64,000 nucleotides of DNA from JADGRB01 sp036267635 (GTDB taxonomy: Bacteria > Myxococcota_A > Polyangia > Fen-1088), in the NCBI GenBank assembly GCA_036267635.1, contig DATAVR010000143.1:6008-70007 (forward strand), read 5' to 3'. Under the pieces are notes generated by a model. The model did not search any database. It worked only from the letters and a program-made list of their open reading frames with translations, and had not been told where the DNA came from. Both the position numbers and the translations under genes were made by a program. Below, one piece after another: positions 16,616 to 23,543 of the stretch (positions are counted from its first letter, which is position 1; each line of letters begins with the position of its first letter).

Positions 16616-17731
16616 ATGGCCAAGGACCCCCCGGTCGATCCCGACAAGCTGAAACAGGAGCTGGCCGAGCTGCGGACCAAGATCGACGCCGCCGACGACG
16701 AGATCCTGCGCCTCCTCAACCAGCGCGCCGAGCACGTCCGCCGGGTGGCCGACCTCAAGAGCGCCATCTCGGTCCCCTTCTACGTCCCCTCGCGCGAGCG
16801 GCAGATCGCCGAGCGCCTGACCGCCTCCAACCCCGGCCCTTTCCCCAGCGAGTCGATCCGCTCGGTGTTTCAGGAGATCTTCAGCGCCTGTCTGACGCTG
16901 GAGAAGCGGGTGCGCGTCGCCTACCTCGGCCCCGAGGGGACCTTCTCGGACATCGCGGTCAAAAAGCAGTTCGGCCTCTCGGCGCGCTCGGTCCCGATGG
17001 GGACCATCCCCGCCGTGTTCGAGGAGGTCGAGCGCGGCAACGCCGATTACGGCGTCGTTCCCGTCGAGAACACCACGGAGGGGATGATCACCCACACCCT
17101 CGACACCTTCCTCGACAGCGATCTCAAGGTCTGCGCCGAGATCGCCCTCGAGGTGAACATGTGCCTGCTCGCCCGCCCCGACGCGGCGTTCGCGCAGATC
17201 GAGCGCGTCTACTCCATCCCGGTGGCGCTCGCCCAGGTTCGGCGCTGGCTGGGGACCAACCTCCCCGCCGCCACGCTGGTCGAAGCGCGCTCCACCGCCG
17301 AGGCGGCGCGCCTGGCGCGTGACGACGCCCGCGGCGCCGCCGTCGGCTCCGAGCTGGCGGCCAAGCTCAACGATCTGGTGGTCCTGCGCCGCAAGATCGA
17401 AGACCTGGCGCACAACATGACGCGCTTCCTAGTGCTCGGGCGCGACCAGGCCGAGCCGACCGGCCGCGACAAGACCTCGCTGCTGCTGGTGACCCGCGAC
17501 GAGGCGGGGATCCTCTACCGGGTGCTGGGCGCGTTCGCCGAGCGCGGGCTCAACATGACCAAGATCGAGAGCCGCCCCTCGCGCCGTCGCGCCTGGGAGT
17601 ACGTCTTCTTCGTCGACATCGACGGGCACGAGCGCGACGCGCCGGTCGCCGCCGCCATCGCCGACGTCCGCCAGGCCTCCGAGACGGTCAAGGTGCTCGG
17701 CTCGTACCCGCGGGCCGACGCGCGCGCCTGA
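16616..17731 (+). CDS. pheA: Bifunctional chorismate mutase / prephenate dehydratase
   Basis: Converts chorismate to prephenate and then to phenylpyruvate, committing carbon to phenylalanine. Residues about 8-90 are an AroQ-type chorismate mutase helix bundle (LRTKIDAADDEILRLLNQRA, with VPFYVPSRERQI). Residues about 98-275 are the prephenate dehydratase domain: VAYLGPEGTFSDIAV and the catalytic DYGVVPVENTTEGMITHTLD. Residues about 285-365 are an ACT regulatory domain with the GALAERGLNM-like motif (GAFAERGLNMTKIESRPSRR), which normally binds phenylalanine for feedback control. The 371 residues match the family. It lies head to head with the tyrosine-breakdown genes, so synthesis and catabolism of aromatic amino acids share a divergent control region. 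Confidence 0.94.
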   Translation: MAKDPPVDPDKLKQELAELRTKIDAADDEILRLLNQRAEHVRRVADLKSAISVPFYVPSRERQIAERLTASNPGPFPSESIRSVFQEIFSACLTLEKRVRVAYLGPEGTFSDIAVKKQFGLSARSVPMGTIPAVFEEVERGNADYGVVPVENTTEGMITHTLDTFLDSDLKVCAEIALEVNMCLLARPDAAFAQIERVYSIPVALAQVRRWLGTNLPAATLVEARSTAEAARLARDDARGAAVGSELAAKLNDLVVLRRKIEDLAHNMTRFLVLGRDQAEPTGRDKTSLLLVTRDEAGILYRVLGAFAERGLNMTKIESRPSRRRAWEYVFFVDIDGHERDAPVAAAIADVRQASETVKVLGSYPRADARA

Positions 17732-17844
17732 TCTGACACCTGGCTGAAGCTCGGCCGGCGAAAAATCATCGCGGGGCGCGTCGCAACAGGCGAAGTCCGC
17801 GCCCGTCCGCGGCTTCGGCGGCAATTCCGGCGATTCGTGAACGC

Positions 17845-17863
17845 TGTTGTGAATCTCACAACA
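17845..17863. promoter_or_regulatory. Perfect 8-bp inverted repeat, candidate operator
   Basis: TGTTGTGA (17845-17852) and TCACAACA (17856-17863) are exact complements separated by three bases. It sits 48 bases before the start of the GAFTGA-less regulator, in a short stretch less GC-rich than its surroundings. The TGTGA-TCACA core resembles the half-sites of CRP/FNR-type and some GntR regulators. The gene's own Fis-type domain could also be the binder. Confidence 0.6.
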
Positions 17864-17910
17864 TGCGATTCGCTCAAGAGAGATTTCGGCGCGTCCGATG
17901 AACGGTGGAG

Positions 17911-19212
17911 ATGCCGAAACAAATCCTCATCGTCGACGACGATCCCGCGCTCGGCGCGGAGCTCGCGCGGTTGGTGGGGAGCGTCGACGGCGAGACGGTG
18001 ACCTGCGCCGGCGCGGCGGACGCCGTGGCGCGGCTGGCCGAGGGGGGGATCGACCTCTGCCTCGTCGACCTCGATCTTCCCGAGGCCGAAGGGACGGCGG
18101 TGGTCTGGAAGGCACGCGCCTGCCGTCCGCCGGTCGCGACGGTGGCCCTGACGGCCCACGGGGCCGGAGCCGTCGAGGCGCTGCGGGCGGGAGCCGCCGA
18201 GATCGTGGCCAAGCCTTTCTGCCCGCTGCGGCTGACCGCGCTCCTGCGCCGCCTCACCGACGACGGCGACGGGCGCCGCGCCGCCGACGGCGCGGCGGTG
18301 GTCGGCAACCACCCCGGCATCCGCGAGGCGCTGGAGCGCGTCGACCGGATCGCCGGCAGCGACGTCCCGATCCTCCTGCGCGGCGAGACTGGAACCGGCA
18401 AGGAGACCATCGCCCGGCTGGTGCACGCGGCCAGCCGTCGGCGCAACGGACCGTTCGTGACCGTCAACCTGGCGGCCATCCCCGAGCGGCTGGACGGCGC
18501 CTCCGGCGACCGCGAACGACCGCGGGCCGGCTGGATGGCGGCCGCGCAAGGGGGGACGATCTTTCTGGAGGAGATCGACGAGCTGCCGCCGGCGGTCCAG
18601 CTCAAGTTGCTGCAGGCGCTGCGCGAGCGGACGGTGAGCTCGCCCGGCGGCCTGCCCGTGCCGCTCGACGCCCGAATCGTCGCCGCCACCCGCCACGACC
18701 TCTCCGAGCGGGTCGCGGCTGGACACTTCGACGGGGAGCTCTATGAGCTGTTGTCGACCGCGGCCATCGAGCTGCCGCCGCTGCGTGAACGGCGCGAGGA
18801 CATCCCGGCGCTGGCCGAGCACTTCCGCCGACAGGTGAACGCGCGGGAAGGGCGGCGCGTCCCCGGGTTCGCCCTCGACGTGATGCGCCGGCTGTCGCAG
18901 CACGCCTGGCCCGGGAACGTACGGGAGCTGGAGTATCTGGTCGAAAGGCTGGTGGTCACCGCCGGCACGCGAATGGTGGTCATGAAGGACCTGCCGTCGC
19001 ACCTGCGCATCCAGGTGATCGATTTCGAGCGCGCCACCCGCCGGCTGCCCGCGAACGGCGTCGACCTGCGCGTGCTCTTGACCGAGCTCGAGGAGCACTT
19101 CATCGCCGAGGCGCTGGAGCGGACCGGCGGCAACCGGAATCGCGCCGCCGAGCTCCTGGGGTTGAACCGCACCACGCTGGTCGAGAAGCTTCGCCGCCGC
19201 TACGTCGCTTAA
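17911..19212 (+). CDS. NtrC-like response regulator lacking the sigma-54 contact loop
   Basis: A 433-residue protein with the NtrC layout but a degraded AAA+ domain. The receiver (1-115) has ILIVDDDPALG and phospho-acceptor Asp53 in CLVDLDLPEAEG. Walker A is intact (GETGTGKE, about 158-165). Where NtrC has ELFG...GAFTGA, residues about 190-212 are short and read GASGDRERPRAGW, so the GAFTGA loop is gone. Walker B is FLEEIDE in place of LDE. The C-terminal Fis-type helix-turn-helix (NRNRAAELLGLNRTTLVEKL) is intact. It probably regulates sigma-70-type promoters as a DNA-binding switch and does not remodel sigma-54. The start may be ATG 17911 or GTG six bases earlier; neither has a well-spaced ribosome site. 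No kinase is adjacent. Confidence 0.85.
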   Translation: MPKQILIVDDDPALGAELARLVGSVDGETVTCAGAADAVARLAEGGIDLCLVDLDLPEAEGTAVVWKARACRPPVATVALTAHGAGAVEALRAGAAEIVAKPFCPLRLTALLRRLTDDGDGRRAADGAAVVGNHPGIREALERVDRIAGSDVPILLRGETGTGKETIARLVHAASRRRNGPFVTVNLAAIPERLDGASGDRERPRAGWMAAAQGGTIFLEEIDELPPAVQLKLLQALRERTVSSPGGLPVPLDARIVAATRHDLSERVAAGHFDGELYELLSTAAIELPPLRERREDIPALAEHFRRQVNAREGRRVPGFALDVMRRLSQHAWPGNVRELEYLVERLVVTAGTRMVVMKDLPSHLRIQVIDFERATRRLPANGVDLRVLLTELEEHFIAEALERTGGNRNRAAELLGLNRTTLVEKLRRRYVA

Positions 19213-19408
19213 CGAAAGAAAAAACGTACATCTCCGTCGGTGAGTGCCCAGCTCGCTCACCCACGCCGGCCACCGTTCACGTCGGGATGTTGGAGACCGT
19301 CACCCGGTTGACGGCGCCACAACCACGAGACCGCCAATCGGTTGACGGTCGAGGCCCGGCGCCGCCTCGAAGTCCGCGCGGCGCGCGGATCCTGACACGC
19401 CATGAACG

Positions 19409-19424
19409 TGGCATGCGGTGTGCT
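19409..19424 (+). promoter_or_regulatory. Weak sigma-54-type -24/-12 match before the FliA-type gene
   Basis: The sixteen bases TGGCATGCGGTGTGCT have GG and GC at the exact -24/-12 spacing and differ from the usual pattern TGGCACGNNNNTTGCW at two fixed positions. The predicted start site would fall one or two bases before ATG 19437, giving a leaderless message; no ribosome site is visible for that gene. A chance match in GC-rich DNA is quite possible. Confidence 0.25.
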
Positions 19425-19436
19425 CAAGCTGTCGGC

Positions 19437-20204
19437 ATGCCCACCTCGACCAAGCGCAAAGTCGCGACCAAGACCTCCTCGAAGAAGTCGGCCAAGAAGG
19501 ACCTCATGGCCCGCCGCAACGAGTATGCGGCGAAGTTTTTTCCCTACATCGAGAAGGTGGCGCGGCGGCTGGCCCGCCGGCTCCCCGCGCACGTCGAGAT
19601 CGACGACCTGATCTCGTCGGGCGTCATCGGCCTGATGGAGGCCGCCGAACGGTTCGATCCGAGCCGGGTCGATCGCTTCGAGGCGTTCGCCGAGTTCCGG
19701 ATCCGCGGCGCGATGCTGGACGATCTCCGCTCGCGCGACACGCTCTCGCGCGACATGCGCCGGCTCTCCAACGAGCTGCGCGACGCCACCCGCCGCCTGG
19801 AGGCGCAGCTCGGGCGCACCCCGGATCACGAGGAGATCGCCAAGCGTCTCGGCGTCGGTGTCGAGGAGCTGTACGCCCGCCAGCAGAAGCTCTCCGGCTC
19901 GTCGGTGGTCGGCATCGACGACGCGGGCCCCGATCTCCTCGAGCGGACCGGCGACGCCTCGGCCGACGATCCGTTCGAGATCGCCTCGCGTCGCGAGATG
20001 CTCGACCGCCTGGTCTCGGGCATCGGCGGCCTCCCCGAGAAGATGCAGCAGGTGCTGTCGCTCTACTACTGCGACAACCTGAACCTCAAGGAGATCGGCT
20101 CGGTCCTCGGCGTGACCGAGTCGCGGGTCTGCCAGATTCACGGTGAGGCGACCCGCCGCCTGCGCGACCAGCTGGGGGAGCTGGCGGCCGAAGCGGCCGC
20201 CTAA
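19437..20204 (+). CDS. FliA/WhiG-type (group 3) sigma factor
   Basis: A 255-residue sigma-70 family protein of the FliA class. After a Lys/Thr/Ser-rich basic leader, region 2 (about 25-95) has the group 3 signature HVEIDDLISSGVIGLMEAAERFD and RFEAFAEFRIRGAMLDDLR. Region 3 is LSRDMRRLSNELRDATRRLE. Region 4 (about 195-250) has LPEKMQQVLSLYYCDNLNLK and the DNA-recognition helix VTESRVCQIHGEATRRL. Group 3 factors direct flagellar, motility, sporulation or late developmental genes. No flagellar gene is in the window; a FlgM-like gene is next downstream. The start at ATG 19437 has no ribosome site; an upstream in-frame ATG at 19413 is an alternative. Confidence 0.9.
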   Translation: MPTSTKRKVATKTSSKKSAKKDLMARRNEYAAKFFPYIEKVARRLARRLPAHVEIDDLISSGVIGLMEAAERFDPSRVDRFEAFAEFRIRGAMLDDLRSRDTLSRDMRRLSNELRDATRRLEAQLGRTPDHEEIAKRLGVGVEELYARQQKLSGSSVVGIDDAGPDLLERTGDASADDPFEIASRREMLDRLVSGIGGLPEKMQQVLSLYYCDNLNLKEIGSVLGVTESRVCQIHGEATRRLRDQLGELAAEAAA

Positions 20205-20207
20205 CTG

Positions 20208-20243
20208 CCCGAGATCCACGGCCTTTCGAGGCCGTCACTCGGG
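20208..20243. terminator. Two-stage hairpin between the sigma factor and FlgM-like genes
   Basis: An outer stem CCCGAG (20208-20213) with CTCGGG (20238-20243) encloses an inner stem ACGGCC (20218-20223) with GGCCGT (20230-20235) and the loop TTTCGA. A run of T residues follows only at about 20259-20264. It begins four bases after the sigma factor stop codon, so it may terminate that message or reduce readthrough into the FlgM-like gene. Confidence 0.5.
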
Positions 20244-20303
20244 TCGATGCCGTACGCTCTTTTTTCCCTCAAGCGGTTGGCCACATCGTCCGATGGTGTG
20301 GGT

Positions 20304-20504
20304 ATGAGCGACACCAACAGACACATCACCCACCGTCGCCCGGCGGTTCACGCCCCCGGCACCGCGCTCCAGGCCGCCCCGGTGAGCTCGCCGGCGCGCG
20401 TCGAGGCGTTGCGCAAGCTGGTCGCCGCAGGGCAGTACCACGTCAGCCCCCGCTGGCTGGCCACCAAGATTTTCCGTTCCGCCGGCGTCAAGCTGCCGGA
20501 GTAA
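20304..20504 (+). CDS. FlgM-like small protein, candidate anti-sigma factor
   Basis: A 66-residue protein. Residues 1-28 look disordered (Asn, His, Pro, Ala). Residues 29-66, SSPARVEALRKLVAAGQYHV then SPRWLATKIFRSAGVKLPE, match the C-terminal sigma-binding part of FlgM, whose pattern is R/K-V-x2-L-x8-G-x-Y-x-V-x5-A. FlgM proteins hold sigma-28 inactive until they are exported. The position directly downstream of a FliA-type sigma factor strongly supports the same pairing. ATG 20304 has only a weak upstream site. The gene is not on any usual automated length threshold, and the match is by eye, so the role is an inference. Confidence 0.65.
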   Translation: MSDTNRHITHRRPAVHAPGTALQAAPVSSPARVEALRKLVAAGQYHVSPRWLATKIFRSAGVKLPE

Positions 20505-20538
20505 CGTCAGCCGCCGTCGCCCTCGACCGAGCGCCTTG

Positions 20539-20775
20539 CTACGGCTGCGGCGCGGGCCCCGGGGCCTCGCGATGCGTTTCGCCGCCGGCGGGGGAGAGGG
20601 CGGCGTTCGCGATCGCCAGCTCCTCGGCCGGCACGCTCGGCCGCCTCAGGTAGTTGCTGGCGAAGCAGTAGAAGAGTGCCGCGAACGCGCCCGCCACCCA
20701 GAGGGCGCCGAAGGCGACGCCCGCAGCCGGTAGCCCAAAGAGCGGCGGTCCCTTGGCGGTCTCGGCGGTGCTCAT
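20539..20775 (-). CDS. Small single-pass membrane protein
   Basis: A 78-residue protein with one transmembrane helix (about residues 15-40, AAGVAFGALWVAGAFAALFY) and a soluble C-terminal tail rich in Ala, Pro and Glu. I start at ATG 20775, which leaves seven bases after the upstream hydrolase stop; an earlier in-frame ATG at 20793 would overlap it. It is last in a three-gene minus-strand run after the Rieske and EEP genes. No family or function is recognised. Confidence 0.6.
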   Translation of the reverse strand: MSTAETAKGPPLFGLPAAGVAFGALWVAGAFAALFYCFASNYLRRPSVPAEELAIANAALSPAGGETHREAPGPAPQP

Positions 20776-20782
20776 CGCATCT

Positions 20783-21613
20783 TTAGGTAGCACGAAGGCG
20801 GGCCCAGACCAAGTCGTGATCGGAGCCGGGCGTGACGATCTGGTCGCGCGCCACGGCGGGGAGATTGGTGCAGACGACGTCGTAGCGCAGTGGGATGTCG
20901 ATCCCGACCTTGCCCAGCGCCACGCCGATTCGGTGCGGGATCATCGGCTCGTCTTGCCGCGCGAAATGATGCGTCGGGCGGGTCTCCGGATCGCCGGCGC
21001 CGAACGCCGCGAGCGGAGCCAGCAGCGCGTCGAGCGTGCCCCGGCCCCGCCGCCAAGAAAACGCGTTGGTGTCGCCGCAGGCCACCAGCCGCTGGTGGAG
21101 ACCCCGCTCGGCGAGCACGGCAGAGAGCGCCGCGACCTGGGAGGCGCGCTGGCGCTCTCCGCCGGCCGTATCGAGGTGGAACGAGACGGCGGTGAACGGC
21201 GGCCCGTCGCCGCCCACCCGCAGCGCGGCCCAGAGCGCATGTTTCTGCTTGGTCTTGCCCCCCACGATGTAGCGCCGCTCGAACCAGGAGAGCGCCGTCA
21301 GCCGCGGCAGCGGAATGATCCCGCCGGCGCCGGGCGAGAGGCGGCGTCCGTCGACGATCAGCGCCAGCCCTGGGCAGCCGTCGTCGGCGAGCACTCGGTA
21401 GCCGTCGCCGAGCGCCGCCGCGATTCGGGCGCTGGGGCGCTCGCCGGCGCGGCCGTCGACAAACCGGTCCTCCTGCAGACAGAGCAGATGCAGCCCCTCG
21501 CGGTCGCGCAGCGCGAGGTAGTGCGGAACGAGGGCGTCGAGATGGCGCCCGTGCATGAGGTTGTGCGTGGCGACGACGATGGACGCTTCGGCGGACGACA
21601 CGGCGCCCGCCAA
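20783..21613 (-). CDS. Endonuclease/exonuclease/phosphatase (EEP) family hydrolase
   Basis: A 276-residue metal-dependent phosphodiesterase/phosphatase of the EEP superfamily. The catalytic landmarks appear in order: VATHNLMHG (Asn), LLCLQEDRF (the metal-binding Glu), VSFHLDTAGG (His), VACGDTNAFSW (Asp and Asn) and the C-terminal GSDHDLVWARL (the catalytic Asp-His). There is no signal peptide, so it acts in the cytoplasm. Substrates in this superfamily range from DNA and RNA to phosphoinositides and sphingomyelin, and nothing here decides. It starts four bases after the Rieske gene's stop, implying co-transcription. Confidence 0.85.
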   Translation of the reverse strand: MAGAVSSAEASIVVATHNLMHGRHLDALVPHYLALRDREGLHLLCLQEDRFVDGRAGERPSARIAAALGDGYRVLADDGCPGLALIVDGRRLSPGAGGIIPLPRLTALSWFERRYIVGGKTKQKHALWAALRVGGDGPPFTAVSFHLDTAGGERQRASQVAALSAVLAERGLHQRLVACGDTNAFSWRRGRGTLDALLAPLAAFGAGDPETRPTHHFARQDEPMIPHRIGVALGKVGIDIPLRYDVVCTNLPAVARDQIVTPGSDHDLVWARLRAT

Positions 21614-21617
21614 TCTC

Positions 21618-22094
21618 TCACGGGGGCAACCCGGCGAGATCCACGACCAGCGCGTCGCCTTCCAGGTGCGCCGGCGGCGCCGCCAGCGGCCGCGTGGCCG
21701 GACCGGCGACCACCTGTCCGTCGGGAGCGAAGCGGGAGCCGTGGCAGGGACATTGCCACTCGGTGGCGGTGGCGTTCCAGTCGACGACGCACCCCTTGTG
21801 CGTGCAGTGCGCCGCGATCGCGCGCCAGGCGCCGCCGGGCGAGGGGGCGAGCAGAAGAAGATCAGGATGACCGCCGCCCGGTTTCACCTCCCAGACCTCG
21901 CCGGGGTGCAGGGCCGCCAGCGCTGCAGCCGAGATGCGCAGCTGATCCCCCGCGACCTGCTGATCCCCCGGCGTCAGCACCGGGTGCTTGGCGCCGCCCC
22001 GAAGGATGGCGCATCCCGCGAAGGCCACGCAGGTCACCCCACCTTGCGCCAAGACCAACAAGTCGCGACGCGTAACCTTCTGACCGTCGTCCAT
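21618..22094 (-). CDS. Rieske [2Fe-2S] protein, exported
   Basis: A 158-residue Rieske iron-sulfur protein. The two ligand pairs are clear: CTHKGC and CPCHGSRF, each giving one Cys and one His to the cluster. The N-terminus has a twin-arginine-like TRRDLLVLAQGG followed by a hydrophobic segment and an FAGC that could be a lipobox. It is therefore exported or membrane-tethered and folded with its cofactor before export. It resembles the QcrA/ArsF-like single-domain proteins rather than ring-hydroxylating oxygenases. No cytochrome b or oxidase gene is nearby, so its electron partner is unknown. Confidence 0.88.
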   Translation of the reverse strand: MDDGQKVTRRDLLVLAQGGVTCVAFAGCAILRGGAKHPVLTPGDQQVAGDQLRISAAALAALHPGEVWEVKPGGGHPDLLLLAPSPGGAWRAIAAHCTHKGCVVDWNATATEWQCPCHGSRFAPDGQVVAGPATRPLAAPPAHLEGDALVVDLAGLPP

Positions 22095-22133
22095 GGCCGA
22101 CGAAGATGGGCACGGCTCCTCAGGCTGAACAGT

Positions 22134-22160
22134 GGGCGCGCGTCGCTAAGACGCGCGCCC
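22134..22160. terminator. Perfect 11-bp stem hairpin downstream of the DUF937-OmpA gene
   Basis: GGGCGCGCGTC (22134-22144) and GACGCGCGCCC (22150-22160) are exact complements around the loop GCTAA. It lies 40 bases past the OmpA-type stop codon and before the Rieske gene start, both on the minus strand. No T-run follows on either strand, so it may be a Rho-assisted or pause-type terminator. Confidence 0.6.
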
Positions 22161-22200
22161 TCGACCGCAGATCCCCTGAGTCGGGATCGGGATCGCCGGA

Positions 22201-23427
22201 TCACCTTCCAGTAACCACGATGTCCGTGCGCCGATTCTGGGCTCGTCCGCTCTCGGTTTGGTTGGAGGCGACCGGGTTTTCCTGGCCCAGACCCGCCGTG
22301 GCCACCCGATCGGGATCGATCCCCTTGCCGCCGAGTAATCCCTTTACCGTCTCCGAACGGTCACGCGCGAGGTCGAGGTTGGCCGCCGCGGTACCGACGC
22401 TGTCGGTGTAACTCTCGACCCGGACGGTCGCGTTCGGATAAGCGCGCAGGATCGCCGACACCTGGTCCACCGTCGGCATCGACTCGGGCGTCAGCTGGGT
22501 CGAGCCGAACTCGAAGTTCAACGGAACCATGGTGAACCGGGTGGGCGTGGCCCCCGTGCCTGCCATGAAGCTCGCCAGCTGATAGGCGGGAGAGCCGCGC
22601 TCGACCGCCAGGGTCTGCCCGTTGGGCAGAGCGAGCGGAATGATCGCGCGTGCGACCGCCTCGGCCGGAAGGCTCTGCAGAGACTGAATCCGCACGACCG
22701 GCCTCCGCATGGCGCGCAGGAGCGGAATCGCGATCAGCATGAGCGCCCCCAGCAGGACCAGCGGAGCCAACCACCCGCGGCGCTCCGGTCCCGCCACCCG
22801 GCGAATGGCGGGCGTCCCGACCGCTCCGACCGCGCGGGCGCGATCGACGACCCCCTCGACCGCCGCTGCCCGCGCCGGCCCCTCGGAGAACAGTGAGGCG
22901 ACCGGCCCGGGGAGGCGGCGCACGAACTCGCCGCGCTGCTCGCCCAGCATCGTGCGGAGCCCCTCCGGCTCGATCCGCGCGGCGCTGCGGCCGATCGTCA
23001 GCAGAGCCGCGCCGGTCGCGCCGCCCAGCAGCTTGTGCGCCGATTCGGCCTTGATCCCGCTCGCGCGGGCCACGGCGTCGGCGATCCGCGTTCCGCGCTC
23101 TCCCGTCTCGCCGTCGAACAGCGTCGTCCCCTGCTCGCGCCCCACCGTCGAGCCGAGGATCGAGGCGACGCTGTCGACCCCCGGTCGGTTGGCGTCGATC
23201 CCGCGGATCATGCGCGTGAGGTGCGTGGCGCCCGTCTCCGAGGAGGCCACGTCGGACAGCGCGGTCAGCACCGAAGGAACGGTGGTCGACAGCGCCGAAC
23301 GCAAATGGTCGTCGTCCTCGCCGAGCTGCAGAGCCGCCCGGTGGATGACCTCGGGGGTGATTTCGCGACTCATCAGCCCGAGGATGTCGGGCGTCGATGT
23401 CGACATCGATCCGTTCGCTCCATTCAT
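22201..23427 (-). CDS. DUF937 - transmembrane - OmpA-like peptidoglycan-binding protein
   Basis: A 408-residue protein with three parts. Residues about 10-180 match the DUF937 helical domain (LQLGEDDDHLRSALSTTVPS, SGIKAESAHKLLGGATGAAL). One transmembrane helix follows (about 215-235, WLAPLVLLGALMLIAIPLL). The OmpA/MotB C-terminal domain (about 300-408) has LNFEFGSTQLTPES, VRVESYTDSVGTAAANLDLA and AQNRRTDIVVTGR, whose Asp and Arg bind peptidoglycan meso-diaminopimelate. The layout is a cytoplasmic sensor or scaffold joined to the cell wall. ATG 23427 has GCGAGG at good distance. It is divergent from the DUF2382 gene, with 116 bases between starts. Confidence 0.85.
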   Translation of the reverse strand: MNGANGSMSTSTPDILGLMSREITPEVIHRAALQLGEDDDHLRSALSTTVPSVLTALSDVASSETGATHLTRMIRGIDANRPGVDSVASILGSTVGREQGTTLFDGETGERGTRIADAVARASGIKAESAHKLLGGATGAALLTIGRSAARIEPEGLRTMLGEQRGEFVRRLPGPVASLFSEGPARAAAVEGVVDRARAVGAVGTPAIRRVAGPERRGWLAPLVLLGALMLIAIPLLRAMRRPVVRIQSLQSLPAEAVARAIIPLALPNGQTLAVERGSPAYQLASFMAGTGATPTRFTMVPLNFEFGSTQLTPESMPTVDQVSAILRAYPNATVRVESYTDSVGTAAANLDLARDRSETVKGLLGGKGIDPDRVATAGLGQENPVASNQTESGRAQNRRTDIVVTGR

Positions 23428-23543
23428 GAGGAACCTCGCTTTCTCAGCTTTGGCTTGTTGCATCCGTCGGGCCGACCCGAGCGCGAGCTTGGAAACGGCC
23501 CTCTGGTTGCACCTCATTCCCATTGAAACAAAGGAGGTGACCG

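Noticed and set aside
15596..17413. 605-residue hydrolase with long N-terminal extension
   Set aside because: The extension is antisense to pheA. GTG 16588 begins the conserved fold.
19305..19348. Two CGGTTGACGG repeats (19305-19314 and 19339-19348) as -35 boxes
   Set aside because: No matching -10 sequence lies 16-18 bases after either copy, so I do not call promoters.
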